Assembly: GCA_949292215.1 (NCBI GenBank)
Contig: CASEYW010000031.1
Location: 36,663-100,662, forward strand
DNA length: 64,000 nt
From: an uncultured bacterium
GTDB lineage: Bacteria > Verrucomicrobiota > Lentisphaeria > Victivallales > UBA1829
Direction: 5' to 3'
Positions within the stretch are counted from its first letter, which is position 1. Every line of letters starts with the position of its first letter. A program made the position numbers and the translations under genes. Below are positions 1-8,303 of the stretch, piece by piece. A model generated the notes under the pieces. It was given only the letters and a program-made list of their open reading frames with translations, had not been told where the DNA came from and did no database searches.

Positions 1-955
1 TCAAAGAGGCAAGTTTCTTCAAGGGAATCGTATCCACTGATTTTGCCATCGGAAAGATTTTTTTGAAATCCAGAGTGGAACTGATGGTGGAAAACGGATA
101 GGAAGGATCGTGAATGCAGGCGATCTTCACCTGTTTCAAATCGAATCCGGCTTTCTCCAGAACGGGAATAAAAATTTCCCGGAAAATACTGTTTGCCTGA
201 TTGGTCGGCCATCCGATTTCCGTGATCCAGAGAGGCTTGCTTCCGGCGCCGTATTTTGCGAGCAAAGAGCGCAAATCCAGAATATCACGCACAAGTGCGT
301 CCTCCGGGACATTGTCTTTCCGATAAGGATGAATATTCATGATGTCGAATCCTGCGGCTGCGCCGGCCTTCAGAGACTCTTCAATGAACGGCATTGGAAT
401 TCCCGCCGTGCCTCCATAGAGGACCTGAAGCCCCGGATCAATCTTTTTGATCTCCTGGTACGACGCTTTCAGGAGTTCCGCATAACGGGCGGCATTTGGT
501 TTATCGCGCCACATACTTGCCAGATTTTCCTCGTTCCAGATCTCCCAGAATCGAAGATCATTCCGAAAATGCGTCACCGTGCGGCGGACATATTCCCGCC
601 AGAGATCCAGATGTTTCCATGCGGGAGTCGCCCAGGGAACATCATAGTCGAGAATCGGCAGAACATTCATTCCGTTCTTCTTTGCAAGCGCAATCAGTTC
701 ATCCAAACGCTTGAAATCCCATTTGCCGTTCTTTGCCGACTGGATCCGCAGCCAGTCGAAATCGGTGCGGACCCAATTGATCCCGGCGGAACGCATCAGC
801 TTGAATTCCTGCGGAGCAATTCCGAACTCTCCACGGGAAACATGTGCACAAACGCCATATGGATCGGACGCCGTGGTTGACGGTGCTGCTGTCAGAGCCG
901 CAGCAAATAACGCGGCGAACAAACCCAGAGAAAATTTTCCAGCAATCAATTTCAT
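1..955 (-). CDS. Secreted clan GH-A glycoside hydrolase (GH5/GH39-like), C-terminus beyond window
   Basis: This leftward gene has no stop codon before the window edge, so only the first 318 residues are visible. It starts with a signal peptide (MKLIAGKFSLGLFAALFAAA, likely cleavage near residue 25) and continues as a TIM-barrel hydrolase. The motif EIWNEENL carries the expected acid/base Glu after Asn, and LWITEIGWPT carries the expected nucleophile Glu, the spacing typical of clan GH-A retaining enzymes such as GH5 and GH39. The early stretch SAGINWVRTDFDW fits the first barrel strands. It begins 28 bp after the prepilin-like gene at 984-1793 and probably shares the LacI-led transcript. The substrate cannot be told from the sequence. 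Confidence 0.8.
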   Translation of the reverse strand, partial: MKLIAGKFSLGLFAALFAAALTAAPSTTASDPYGVCAHVSRGEFGIAPQEFKLMRSAGINWVRTDFDWLRIQSAKNGKWDFKRLDELIALAKKNGMNVLPILDYDVPWATPAWKHLDLWREYVRRTVTHFRNDLRFWEIWNEENLASMWRDKPNAARYAELLKASYQEIKKIDPGLQVLYGGTAGIPMPFIEESLKAGAAAGFDIMNIHPYRKDNVPEDALVRDILDLRSLLAKYGAGSKPLWITEIGWPTNQANSIFREIFIPVLEKAGFDLKQVKIACIHDPSYPFSTISSTLDFKKIFPMAKSVDTIPLKKLASL

Positions 956-983
956 GCGTTTTTCCTTTCTACTGTTTTCTATG

Positions 984-1793
984 TTATTGATAGATGGATA
1001 CATCAAACAGATATTCCGAAATCATGAACCGGAAATTGAACGGACAGGTATTCAATGCGGTACGCCCTTTCGACTCCACATGACCGTCCGCAGCACCGAC
1101 TGTCGCCTGCTCACCGTGGGCAAGGTGCAGTCCGACAACTTGAGGGTCCAGCGGATTACTCGGAGAGATCGACCAGCAGGAGCGGCCCCGTTCCACCCCT
1201 TCCGTCGCGACACTGTCCGCAAGCAGATAGGTTGCACTCGGCATTTTCATCTTATGAGGAAGAAAGAACTGATTGTCGGTACTTCCGAATGTCAGAAAAT
1301 ATTCTCCGAGACGTTCCTTTTTCAACCCATCCCCAGCATGGTATTGCAAATCATTCCTTCCTTTCAAAAACCCATACCGTCCCCACAGGCGATTGTTCAT
1401 ATCTACTTTTGTATTCTCCATGTTTCCGGGACAGCGCAGAACTTTCCAGGAAACATATTTTCCACCGGTCAGGACTTCTGTCCATGTCCGATAGCTGCCG
1501 TTCCATTCCATCACAGTGACCATGCAGCCGGCGTAATCCTCTGAATACAGCAGTTGCCCCTTCATTCCCTGACTCACATTGTTGACGCAGGCGATTTTCT
1601 GAGCCATCTTTCTCGCATGCTGAAGCGCCGGCAAAAGCATACCGGCAAGGATTGCTATGATCGCAATCACAATTAGAAGCTCGATCAATGTAAATTTTTC
1701 AGGAAGCTGAAACAATCTGCCTGATGCGTTTTTACTCCTTTGCGTTATTTCTTCCGGGTTCTGAATCATACATTGTTTCTGTTTTTCTTTCAT
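984..1793 (-). CDS. Prepilin-like protein with H-X9-DG C-terminal motif
   Basis: The protein has 269 residues. A long charged leader of about 33 residues precedes the type IV pilin/T2SS pseudopilin helix [20 protein letters not shown], with Glu at position +5 and [12 protein letters not shown] after it. The residue before the Phe is Lys, not the usual Gly. Near the C-terminus [12 protein letters not shown] is an exact H-X9-DG motif, the signature of the prepilin-type processing-associated family common in Lentisphaerota and Planctomycetota. Expected location is the cytoplasmic membrane with a periplasmic or surface globular domain. It lies between a LacI regulator (53 bp upstream) and a secreted glycosidase (28 bp downstream), so all three probably form one operon. 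Function beyond the family is unknown. Confidence 0.85.
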   Translation of the reverse strand: MKEKQKQCMIQNPEEITQRSKNASGRLFQLPEKFTLIELLIVIAIIAILAGMLLPALQHARKMAQKIACVNNVSQGMKGQLLYSEDYAGCMVTVMEWNGSYRTWTEVLTGGKYVSWKVLRCPGNMENTKVDMNNRLWGRYGFLKGRNDLQYHAGDGLKKERLGEYFLTFGSTDNQFFLPHKMKMPSATYLLADSVATEGVERGRSCWSISPSNPLDPQVVGLHLAHGEQATVGAADGHVESKGRTALNTCPFNFRFMISEYLFDVSIYQ

Positions 1794-1846
1794 CTGCTAT
1801 CCGCCTTTTCTTGTTATCATATCCATTTTCTGCAACTGCTTCATAC

Positions 1847-2941
1847 TTAAAGCGGCATGCTTTCTCTCCGCTGCTCATCCAATCTCTTGATCGAGTCCCG
1901 CAGGACCAGTCTTCCGCCCAGATACTGGACGGATGTCACATTCATCCGGTGCCGGCCGATTCCTTCAATCATTTCGATCAGGGAGGCCGCGGCAAATTCA
2001 GAAACTTTGCTCCATGGGAGTTCAAAAGAGCTCAAGGACGGATTCAGAATTTCACAGATGGAGAGAGTATTGTCAACGCCGCAGACACTGAACGTATCGG
2101 GAATTGCAATATTACGCGCCTGGCATGCCTGATAAAAACCGGCAGCGGCCCAGTCATTCACAAACACAATAGCGGTCGGACGCGGCGTCACACGGAGAAG
2201 TTCACTCAGACACGGTTTCATATCCGGCAGAGACTGAAGCGGAGAAAACTCCCGATCCGGATACGTTTTATGTTCAATCAGAAGCGCTTCGTCGTAAAGC
2301 CCGGCAGCCCGCATTGTTTCCACATATCCCCGTTCCCGGGCAACGAACATTTTATGATGCGTCTCATGGTTGACAAAAGCAATCCGGGTATGTCCCATTT
2401 TCAGAAAATGCTCCGTCATCACCACGCCGACAGCATAGTTGTCAATCGCGATCTGAGGACAGAGCATGCCGGGGTTGTAGGACCCGAATCCGACCACCGG
2501 AAGCTCCGGCGGCAGAAACTGCATAAAATCCGGTACATCGAAAGAACTTTTAATCAGAATTCCGTCCGAAGACACCAGACTCTCCGCCTGCTCCGCCGGA
2601 GATAACTCCGGTGACGCGAACTGCACCTCATAACGACAGTTCGCCGCACGGCAGGCATTCTCTATCCCGTGCAGATATTCATTCCATAGATGATGACCGC
2701 TCCAGGCGGAAGTCATATCCGGTGTTACAACACAGATTCGCTTCATTGCCTTCCGAGTCTTCGGCTCCGTTCCGGCAATCACACGGCGTTTCGATTCCAG
2801 ATAATTCGTGGATTTCAAAACTTCCATCGTCTTCGCATACAGACCGGGGGCAATGTTGTCGGCTCCGTTCAGTACACGGCTGACTGTTCCAGTCGACACC
2901 CCCGCCATTCTCGCGATGTCTTTTATGGTATAATCGGACAT
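1847..2941 (-). CDS. LacI-family transcriptional regulator
   Basis: The protein has 364 residues from the start used here. The N-terminal helix-turn-helix reads [23 protein letters not shown], the classic LacI DNA-binding domain, followed by a periplasmic-binding-like sensor domain (GFGSYNPGMLCPQIAIDNY, GHTRIAFVNHE, PTAIVFVNDWAAAGF) that normally binds a sugar. A longer reading to 3001 is possible, but the -10 box of a perfect promoter lies at 2973-2978, so upstream codons would not be in the mRNA; the ATG at 2941 is preceded by GGAAGGTGGA. It heads the probable operon regulator, prepilin, glycosidase. Three TTCATGAA palindromes upstream of the -35 box are candidate binding sites. Confidence 0.9.
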   Translation of the reverse strand: MSDYTIKDIARMAGVSTGTVSRVLNGADNIAPGLYAKTMEVLKSTNYLESKRRVIAGTEPKTRKAMKRICVVTPDMTSAWSGHHLWNEYLHGIENACRAANCRYEVQFASPELSPAEQAESLVSSDGILIKSSFDVPDFMQFLPPELPVVGFGSYNPGMLCPQIAIDNYAVGVVMTEHFLKMGHTRIAFVNHETHHKMFVARERGYVETMRAAGLYDEALLIEHKTYPDREFSPLQSLPDMKPCLSELLRVTPRPTAIVFVNDWAAAGFYQACQARNIAIPDTFSVCGVDNTLSICEILNPSLSSFELPWSKVSEFAAASLIEMIEGIGRHRMNVTSVQYLGGRLVLRDSIKRLDEQRRESMPL

Positions 2942-2972
2942 TCCACCTTCCATCCTTTTCTTCACTGTTTTC

Positions 2973-3001
2973 ATTATACCATAAAACTGGAATATTGTCA
3001 A
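2973..3001 (-). promoter_or_regulatory. Consensus sigma-70 promoter of the LacI-prepilin-glycosidase operon
   Basis: Read on the minus strand: TTGACA (2996-3001), 17-bp spacer, TATAAT (2973-2978). Both hexamers match consensus exactly. Predicted transcription start is near 2966. Confidence 0.88.
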
Positions 3002-3009
3002 CCCCTATT

Positions 3010-3039
3010 TTCATGAATTTTCATGAAAATATTCATGAA
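3010..3039. promoter_or_regulatory. Three TTCATGAA palindromes upstream of the LacI promoter
   Basis: The 8-bp palindrome TTCATGAA occurs at 3010-3017, 3020-3027 and 3032-3039, spaced 10 and 12 bp, roughly one helical turn each. The array lies just upstream of the -35 box of the LacI gene promoter. This placement suits a regulator binding array; the identity of the binder is inference. Confidence 0.55.
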
Positions 3040-3048
3040 CAAAAAAAT

Positions 3049-3100
3049 CTACCCAAAAAAAACGGTACTTCCCTTTCCGGAACACACAGGGAAGTACCGC
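3049..3100 (-). terminator. Rho-independent terminator after the kinase/response-regulator operon
   Basis: An 11-bp stem, CGGTACTTCCC with GGGAAGTACCG (3063-3073 and 3089-3099), is followed on the minus strand by a run of T. It sits about 26 bp after the response-regulator stop. Confidence 0.85.
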
Positions 3101-3125
3101 TGTAATTGCAAAGCCAGAGCTTCGC

Positions 3126-3530
3126 TTACTGTTTCTTTTCATCAAGAATCCGACGGATTTCCGCAGCCATTGCGGCGATCCGATGCGGCTTCGGCAGGAA
3201 GCCCGCGGCACCGTTTGCGAGCAGATCATCCACCTCGTCATGAGAAACAAAACCGCTGGAAAGCAAAACCTTCACGTTTGGATCAAGCTCTTTCAGCTTA
3301 TAAAAAGTGGTATGACCTCCCTGCTGCGGCATGATCATATCCAGCAGGACGAGATCAATCTGACCGGGGTTGTTCTGATAGATTTCAACGGCATCAAGAC
3401 CGTTTTCGGCAAGCAGGACGGAATATCCCAGTTTCTGCAGAGCCTCAATCAGGAAATCCCACACGGTTTCCTGATCATCAACAATCAGAATGGTCTCGGT
3501 TCCCGTGGGAAGCGCCAGTTTGTTTGTCAT
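3126..3530 (-). CDS. Single-domain response regulator (CheY-like receiver)
   Basis: The 134-residue protein is a lone receiver domain: acidic pair Asp18-Asp19 (LIVDDQ), phospho-acceptor Asp64 (LVLLDMIMP), Ser91/92 in the switch position and conserved Lys114 in GFLPKPH. There is no output domain, so it would act by protein-protein contact. The start has a good ribosome site, AAAGGAGATGAAAT. It follows the Ser/Thr kinase gene by 64 bp and ends at a strong terminator, so the two are probably co-transcribed. No histidine kinase is nearby; the phosphodonor is unknown. Confidence 0.88.
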   Translation of the reverse strand: MTNKLALPTGTETILIVDDQETVWDFLIEALQKLGYSVLLAENGLDAVEIYQNNPGQIDLVLLDMIMPQQGGHTTFYKLKELDPNVKVLLSSGFVSHDEVDDLLANGAAGFLPKPHRIAAMAAEIRRILDEKKQ

Positions 3531-3594
3531 ATTTCATCTCCTTTCAATCGCCGAAGGGTCTCCGGGGAAGATTTTCTCCGCACCGCCAGTCAAA

Positions 3595-5802
3595 TCAGAG
3601 AAGCGGCTTCAGCACTTTTTCATAGTTGGCATAACTGTCCGACCCCTTGAGCCGTTCCAGCAATGATCTCACTTTACCTCTTGTCCGGTATTTATCAACA
3701 GCCGATTCATATTTCAACCGTTCGATTTCCCGTTCGGCATAAGCATCCACGGTCTGTTTCAATTCCGTGTTGGCGGGATCGGCCTTGCAGGCAGCTCCGT
3801 AATTGCCGAGAAGAAATTCACAGGAGGAACGCACCATCGCCGGATTTCTTTTCAAAGAGGAATCGTTCATCAGCAGTCTATACAGAGAAGATGCGGGAAA
3901 GGCATTCCATTCTTTCTGACGCAGTTCGCCCAGCGGCGTCTTGTAATCGATGCAGCCGCCTGTGATGATTTCAATTCGTCCGTAGCCGCTGATCGGATAT
4001 CCGGAGAAGCGGGTTCCGCTGTCGGTCAAGATGGAATAAACTTTTGCAAGGCGTGTATTTTCCGCATCTTTTGAGGCGAGCCAGGAATAGAGGTACGGTT
4101 TTTTCACCTGTTCCGACGCCACAAGCACATCGACATTGCGGAATTTTCCTGCGGCCTGCAGCGAAAGGATTTTCAGCCGAATCTCCTTTTCGTCGCGTTT
4201 TTCCTCCCGCTTTTTCATGGAGACGATTTCTTTTTCCGCCTGAAGAAAACGTGCATAAAGGGCTCGGAGATCGGATGCCTGCTTTTCATTCAAAGCGGAC
4301 AGTTTCCCGTTGTTCTGCCGGAGGGAGTCGTAGTCCGCGGTACGTTCAACAGTCCGGCGGAGCGATTCATTGGTTTTCCGCATTCCGTCCAGTTCTGCGG
4401 AAAGAGCATCCGCACGTTTTTGTTCCGCTGAATTTTTCTGAACAAGGGAGAGATTCTCACCGGCAGCGATTTCCAGTTCGAGATTGGCAATCAGAAGAAG
4501 CATTTTTGTCCGATTGAACTCCTGTTCTGGAGCATGGAGATTCGGCAGTTCGTCCAGAATCTTCTTGCCTTCCGCCAGAATGGACTTCCGGTCCAGACTC
4601 CTGTCCGTGGACAATTTTTCAAAGTAGGCGACTTTCGGATAGACTCTGAGAGAATCCTGAGGTCCCGCATCAAAAATAGTATACAGCATCAGCATCACGA
4701 CCACCACGGCAACGGCTGTGATGAATCCGGTTGCCAGACGATCCATCAGCATATTTTTCGTACTGACCCGATCCACCACTTTTGCCTTCAGTTCCGAAGA
4801 CTCGTTCTGCATATCGTAGTCGAGGCGCTTGATGGAAATCGTATGGACATCAGGAACCAGGCTCTTGTTCGGAGCCGTTTTCTGACGGATGGTCCAGATT
4901 GCCTTCAGCACCTCTTCCATGGAAGCGAAACGGTTCTCCGGTTTTTTCGCCATCATGCGTTTGACCAGCGCCTCGACGGGAAGCGGTATCCCGGGCACCA
5001 GACGACGCAGAGGAATCGGCTCCGCTTCCTGGTGCTGACGGGCAATCTTCTTCACGGTTTCCCCGTCATAAGGCAATCGTCCGGAAATCATCTGATAGAG
5101 GGTGATGCCCAGACTGTAAATATCGCTCCGCGGGTCCAGCTTTTCCCCCGCAAACTGTTCCGGACTCATGTAGGAGGGACTGCCGGAAATTTCCATTCCT
5201 TCCGTCCATTCGGACTGGTTCATCGCAAGCCCGAGGTCGGTCAACTTGACAATTCCGTCATCGGTTGTCATGATGTTGTCCGGCTTGACATCGCGGTGTA
5301 TGAGCCCGGCCTCGTCCCATGCGTAGTAGAGAGCCTCCGCCACCTGCTGGGCAATGTGCAAAGCCTCATCAACCGGAATACGCCCTTCCCTGCGCAGACG
5401 AGCCTTGAGGTTCTCCCCATTGACGTAGGTCATTGCAAGATAACAGATTCCATCCTCCTCCCCCACAGCAAGCGCCTGTACCAGATTCGTATGGCTGAGT
5501 TTGGCGGCGGCACGCGCTTCACGCAGGAAATCATCAATTCCCTTTGAAGTGGTGTATTCCGGAGAAAGGACCTTCAAAGCGACCTGCCGGTCCAGCGAAA
5601 GCTGAGTCGCCTTGTACACGGTCCCGATGGAACCTGCGCCGATCCGGTTGAGAATGACAAAATCACCGATGATGCAGCCGGGATCAAACTTTCCCGGAGG
5701 AATCTGAATCGTCTTGCCGCAGCCTGCACAGACCACGGGATATCCGCGGGACATGTCATCCACGGCAATTGTATAATAACAGAACGGACAGCGATAGCGC
5801 AT
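3595..5802 (-). CDS. Membrane-anchored Ser/Thr protein kinase with N-terminal zinc ribbon
   Basis: The protein has 735 residues from the start used here. Residues 5-8 and 25-28 are paired CxxC motifs (CPFC, CAGC), a zinc ribbon. The Hanks-type kinase follows at about 47-310: glycine loop GAGSIG (55-60), catalytic Lys77, HRDVKPDN (169-176), a DLG in place of DFG at 189-191, and SPE near 213. A single transmembrane helix lies at about 359-378. The C-terminal part has a charged probable coiled coil and no recognised enzyme domain. An upstream in-frame ATG at 5865 would require translation from within the promoter (-10 at 5838-5843), so the ATG at 5802 after GGGGAAAAG is preferred. The response regulator lies downstream. 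Confidence 0.9.
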   Translation of the reverse strand: MRYRCPFCYYTIAVDDMSRGYPVVCAGCGKTIQIPPGKFDPGCIIGDFVILNRIGAGSIGTVYKATQLSLDRQVALKVLSPEYTTSKGIDDFLREARAAAKLSHTNLVQALAVGEEDGICYLAMTYVNGENLKARLRREGRIPVDEALHIAQQVAEALYYAWDEAGLIHRDVKPDNIMTTDDGIVKLTDLGLAMNQSEWTEGMEISGSPSYMSPEQFAGEKLDPRSDIYSLGITLYQMISGRLPYDGETVKKIARQHQEAEPIPLRRLVPGIPLPVEALVKRMMAKKPENRFASMEEVLKAIWTIRQKTAPNKSLVPDVHTISIKRLDYDMQNESSELKAKVVDRVSTKNMLMDRLATGFITAVAVVVVMLMLYTIFDAGPQDSLRVYPKVAYFEKLSTDRSLDRKSILAEGKKILDELPNLHAPEQEFNRTKMLLLIANLELEIAAGENLSLVQKNSAEQKRADALSAELDGMRKTNESLRRTVERTADYDSLRQNNGKLSALNEKQASDLRALYARFLQAEKEIVSMKKREEKRDEKEIRLKILSLQAAGKFRNVDVLVASEQVKKPYLYSWLASKDAENTRLAKVYSILTDSGTRFSGYPISGYGRIEIITGGCIDYKTPLGELRQKEWNAFPASSLYRLLMNDSSLKRNPAMVRSSCEFLLGNYGAACKADPANTELKQTVDAYAEREIERLKYESAVDKYRTRGKVRSLLERLKGSDSYANYEKVLKPLL

Positions 5803-5837
5803 CTTTTCCCCAGTGAAACAAAACTGAACTCTTCCTA

Positions 5838-5865
5838 AATATACACTTGTTTGCCGTTTTGACAA
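5838..5865 (-). promoter_or_regulatory. Promoter of the Ser/Thr kinase operon
   Basis: On the minus strand, TTGTCA (5860-5865), 16-bp spacer, TATATT (5838-5843). It decides the start of the kinase gene. Confidence 0.65.
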
Positions 5866-5923
5866 GAGAATGGAGCGGAAATGTCATCAAATATTACGGC
5901 GGACCGGAAGTCCCTCTGACGTC

Positions 5924-5956
5924 ACTTCCGCGTCCCGAGGAGAAGGACGCGGAAGT
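5924..5956 (-). terminator. 12-bp perfect hairpin after metY, no T tract
   Basis: ACTTCCGCGTCC (5924-5935) pairs perfectly with GGACGCGGAAGT (5945-5956) around a 9-nt loop, starting 10 nt beyond the metY stop. No run of T follows on the minus strand, so it may be a mRNA-stabilising hairpin or a weak terminator. Confidence 0.5.
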
Positions 5957-5966
5957 TCTATTCTGT

Positions 5967-7247
5967 TCAAGCGTTGGCAAGAGCCTGATCGAAATCGGCC
6001 TTGAGATCATCAATGTGTTCAATGCCGACAGAAACACGGATCAGATCCGGTGAAACACCTGCCGCAATCAGTTCCGCTTCGCTGAGCTGGCGATGCGTCA
6101 TGCTTGCCGGATGCAGAACGCAGGTACGGATATCCGCAACATGAACGACGATTGCCGCCAGTTTCAAACTGTCCATGACACGCTCTCCGGCTTTGACACC
6201 GCCCTTCACGCCGAAGCAGAGCACTCCGCTGCACCCGCGTTTGAGGTATTTCTGAACCAGCGGCTGCTGGGGACTGTTCTTCAATCCGGGATAATTAACC
6301 CAGCTGACCTTCGGATGCTGCTCCAGGAACTCCGCCATGGCAAGAGCGTTGGCACAGTGGCGTTCCATACGGAGATGAAGGGTTTCGGCCCCCATCATGG
6401 AAAGAAACGCGTTGTAGGGAGCCATCCCGCTGCCGAGATCGCGAATCCACTGGGCGCGCATTTTCACGGAGTAGGGACACGCAGGAAAATCACGGGTATA
6501 AACGAGCCCATGATAGCTTTCGTCCGGCTGAACAAGTTCCGGGAATTTACCGTTGTTCCAGTCGAAACCGCCTTTTTCGACGATCATTCCGCCGACGCTG
6601 GTCGCATGACCGTCAATATACTTCGTTGTCGAATGAGTGACGATGTCCGCACCGAATTCAAACGGACGGCAGAGGAACGGTGTCGGGAACGTATTGTCCA
6701 CCACCAGCGGCAGTCCGTGACGGTGCGCGACTTTTGCAAATTTTTCGACATCAAGAACAATCAGCGCCGGATTTGCCAGCATTTCGGCGAACACGGCTTT
6801 CGTTTCCGGACGAATCGCCGCCTCAAGCTCCTCCTCCGAAACATCGGGCGAGACGAATGTGAACGACAATCCTGTCTTTTTCAGTGTGTTGGAGAACAGG
6901 GAAACGGTTCCGCCATACAGACTGGATGCCGCCACGATGTGATCTCCGCTCCGTGCGATGTTCAGAAGTGCAAGCGCATTCGCATTCTGTCCCGAACTCG
7001 TCGCAACGGCGGCAACTCCGCCTTCCAGTGCGGCGATTTTCTTTTCGAAGCAGTCCACGGTCGGATTTGCCAGGCGTGTATAGAAAAAGCCGTCGCGTTT
7101 CAAGTCAAACAGATCCGCCACACTCTGGGCGTCGTCGTATTTGTAGGTGGTGCTCTGCACAAGCGGCTGGACGCGGGGACCGCCGTTTTCAGGAGTATAG
7201 CCGCTCTGAACGGCGATCGTTTCAAGTTTCCAGTGATTCTGTTCCAT
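5967..7247 (-). CDS. metY: O-acetylhomoserine sulfhydrylase (Cys/Met metabolism PLP enzyme)
   Basis: The enzyme has 426 residues, the usual MetY length, and makes homocysteine from O-acetylhomoserine and sulfide (or methionine from methanethiol) in the cytoplasm. Sequence support: the fold-type I Cys/Met family opening KLETIAVQSGYTPENGG, SGQNANALAL, the cofactor Asp in VVDNTFPTPF and the PLP-binding Lys in THSTTKYIDGH. The C-terminal HPASMTHRQLSE is characteristic. The ATG at 7247 is preceded by AAAGGA; a longer reading to 7316 would begin inside the promoter at 7288-7316. Single gene, own promoter; no visible riboswitch in the short leader. Confidence 0.93.
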   Translation of the reverse strand: MEQNHWKLETIAVQSGYTPENGGPRVQPLVQSTTYKYDDAQSVADLFDLKRDGFFYTRLANPTVDCFEKKIAALEGGVAAVATSSGQNANALALLNIARSGDHIVAASSLYGGTVSLFSNTLKKTGLSFTFVSPDVSEEELEAAIRPETKAVFAEMLANPALIVLDVEKFAKVAHRHGLPLVVDNTFPTPFLCRPFEFGADIVTHSTTKYIDGHATSVGGMIVEKGGFDWNNGKFPELVQPDESYHGLVYTRDFPACPYSVKMRAQWIRDLGSGMAPYNAFLSMMGAETLHLRMERHCANALAMAEFLEQHPKVSWVNYPGLKNSPQQPLVQKYLKRGCSGVLCFGVKGGVKAGERVMDSLKLAAIVVHVADIRTCVLHPASMTHRQLSEAELIAAGVSPDLIRVSVGIEHIDDLKADFDQALANA

Positions 7248-7287
7248 AATGTCCGATGTTCCTTTCCGATAAATGTTCGTAACTATA

Positions 7288-7316
7288 AAAATACAGTGAA
7301 AACAGGAAGAAATCAA
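7288..7316 (-). promoter_or_regulatory. Promoter of metY
   Basis: On the minus strand, TTGATT (7311-7316), 17-bp spacer, TATTTT (7288-7293), between the AraC gene stop and the metY start. Confidence 0.6.
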
Positions 7317-7333
7317 CTTGTCCGGGAAGATTT

Positions 7334-8167
7334 TCAGCGGTTTTTATAAGCATCCGGACTGTATCGATAGTAATGCTTGAATGCACGGGCAAAGCTGGTG
7401 GCGGAAACATAGCCGAGACGTTCTCCGATCTCTTTGCAGGTCAGAGTGTTGTCGCGCAGAAGACGCCGTGCGACCCGCATCCGTTCATCCATGGCGAAAA
7501 CCCCCGGAGTGATCCCGGTCTGCGCTTTGAACACACGCGTCAGATGCTCCCTGGAAACATGCAGTTTCTCCGCGACTGCGGAAATGTCGAGCTCACGATC
7601 CAGATTCGCGGAAATGATCTCCTGAGCCGACCGGACCAGCTCAGCCTTCGGCGAAAAACTCTCCTTGAATTCAATGCACTCCCCGAACGAAGCCAATGCG
7701 TCGGAAACGATCTTCGCTCCCGCGGTCGGCGTCAGGAACTGGAATGTCCCCCGCTGGCTGTGATAGGATTCCAGATGACGCACAAACCCCTTGTCCAGCG
7801 GCAGATCGAAAACATAGCCGTAGCGTGAATTCAGATCAGCCATAATTTCCGGAATGTGCTTTCCGTAAAAAGAAATCCAGAGAAAAATCCACGGCTCGGA
7901 AACATGTCCCGGATAATAATACGCGGTATCCGGGTCCCCCAGACAGGCAAGAAAGGTTCTGCCGGGAAGCATCCGGAACACTTCGTTTTTGCAGCGGAAA
8001 GCCCCCTCCCCGGAAATTGTGGTGACAATCTGTGCGGAATAGATGTCGCGTCCATTCCCCTCCAGATGGTAGGTGGGAGATTTCTGTTCCTCCAGAACGA
8101 TTTCGTCCGGCACGGATAACGACTCTATTGGTTTCAGAATCTGAAAACGAACTTCCCAAAGTCTCAT
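7334..8167 (-). CDS. AraC-family transcriptional regulator
   Basis: The 277-residue protein has an N-terminal cupin-like effector domain (GRDIYSAQIVTTISGEGAF, MLPGRTFLACLG) and a C-terminal double helix-turn-helix: ISAVAEKLHVSREHLTRVFK, then CKEIGERLGYVSATSFARAFKHYYRYSPD. This layout suits a sugar-responsive activator. It is divergent from the ThuA/Gfo-Idh-MocA pair (8304 onward) and probably controls it. The 136-bp spacer contains an imperfect dyad, ACAAAGTG at 8178 and CACATTTTGT near 8198-8207, that could be its site. No strong ribosome site is seen before the ATG. Confidence 0.9.
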   Translation of the reverse strand: MRLWEVRFQILKPIESLSVPDEIVLEEQKSPTYHLEGNGRDIYSAQIVTTISGEGAFRCKNEVFRMLPGRTFLACLGDPDTAYYYPGHVSEPWIFLWISFYGKHIPEIMADLNSRYGYVFDLPLDKGFVRHLESYHSQRGTFQFLTPTAGAKIVSDALASFGECIEFKESFSPKAELVRSAQEIISANLDRELDISAVAEKLHVSREHLTRVFKAQTGITPGVFAMDERMRVARRLLRDNTLTCKEIGERLGYVSATSFARAFKHYYRYSPDAYKNR

Positions 8168-8222
8168 TGCAGACGCTCACAAAGTGTAATGTTAATATCA
8201 CATTTTGTATACATATACCTTC

Positions 8223-8250
8223 TTGACGCGATTTTTCAAGGTTTTATATT
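8223..8250 (+). promoter_or_regulatory. Promoter of the ThuA-Gfo/Idh/MocA operon
   Basis: TTGACG (8223-8228), 16-bp spacer, TATATT (8245-8250), 54 bp before the start codon at 8304. Confidence 0.7.
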
Positions 8251-8303
8251 ACAACAAAGGAAGAAAAAACATATCACAAACCAATATAAGGAGACAGAAT
8301 AAG

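Noticed and set aside
3010..3039. Short tandem repeat as a possible CRISPR or mobile-element end
   Set aside because: Only three 8-bp palindromes with no spacers, inverted ends or transposase; better explained as binding sites. No CRISPR array, IS element, integrase or origin was found in the window.
5803..5865. Extended N-terminus of the Ser/Thr kinase
   Set aside because: Its codons overlap the promoter, so they would not be in the mRNA.
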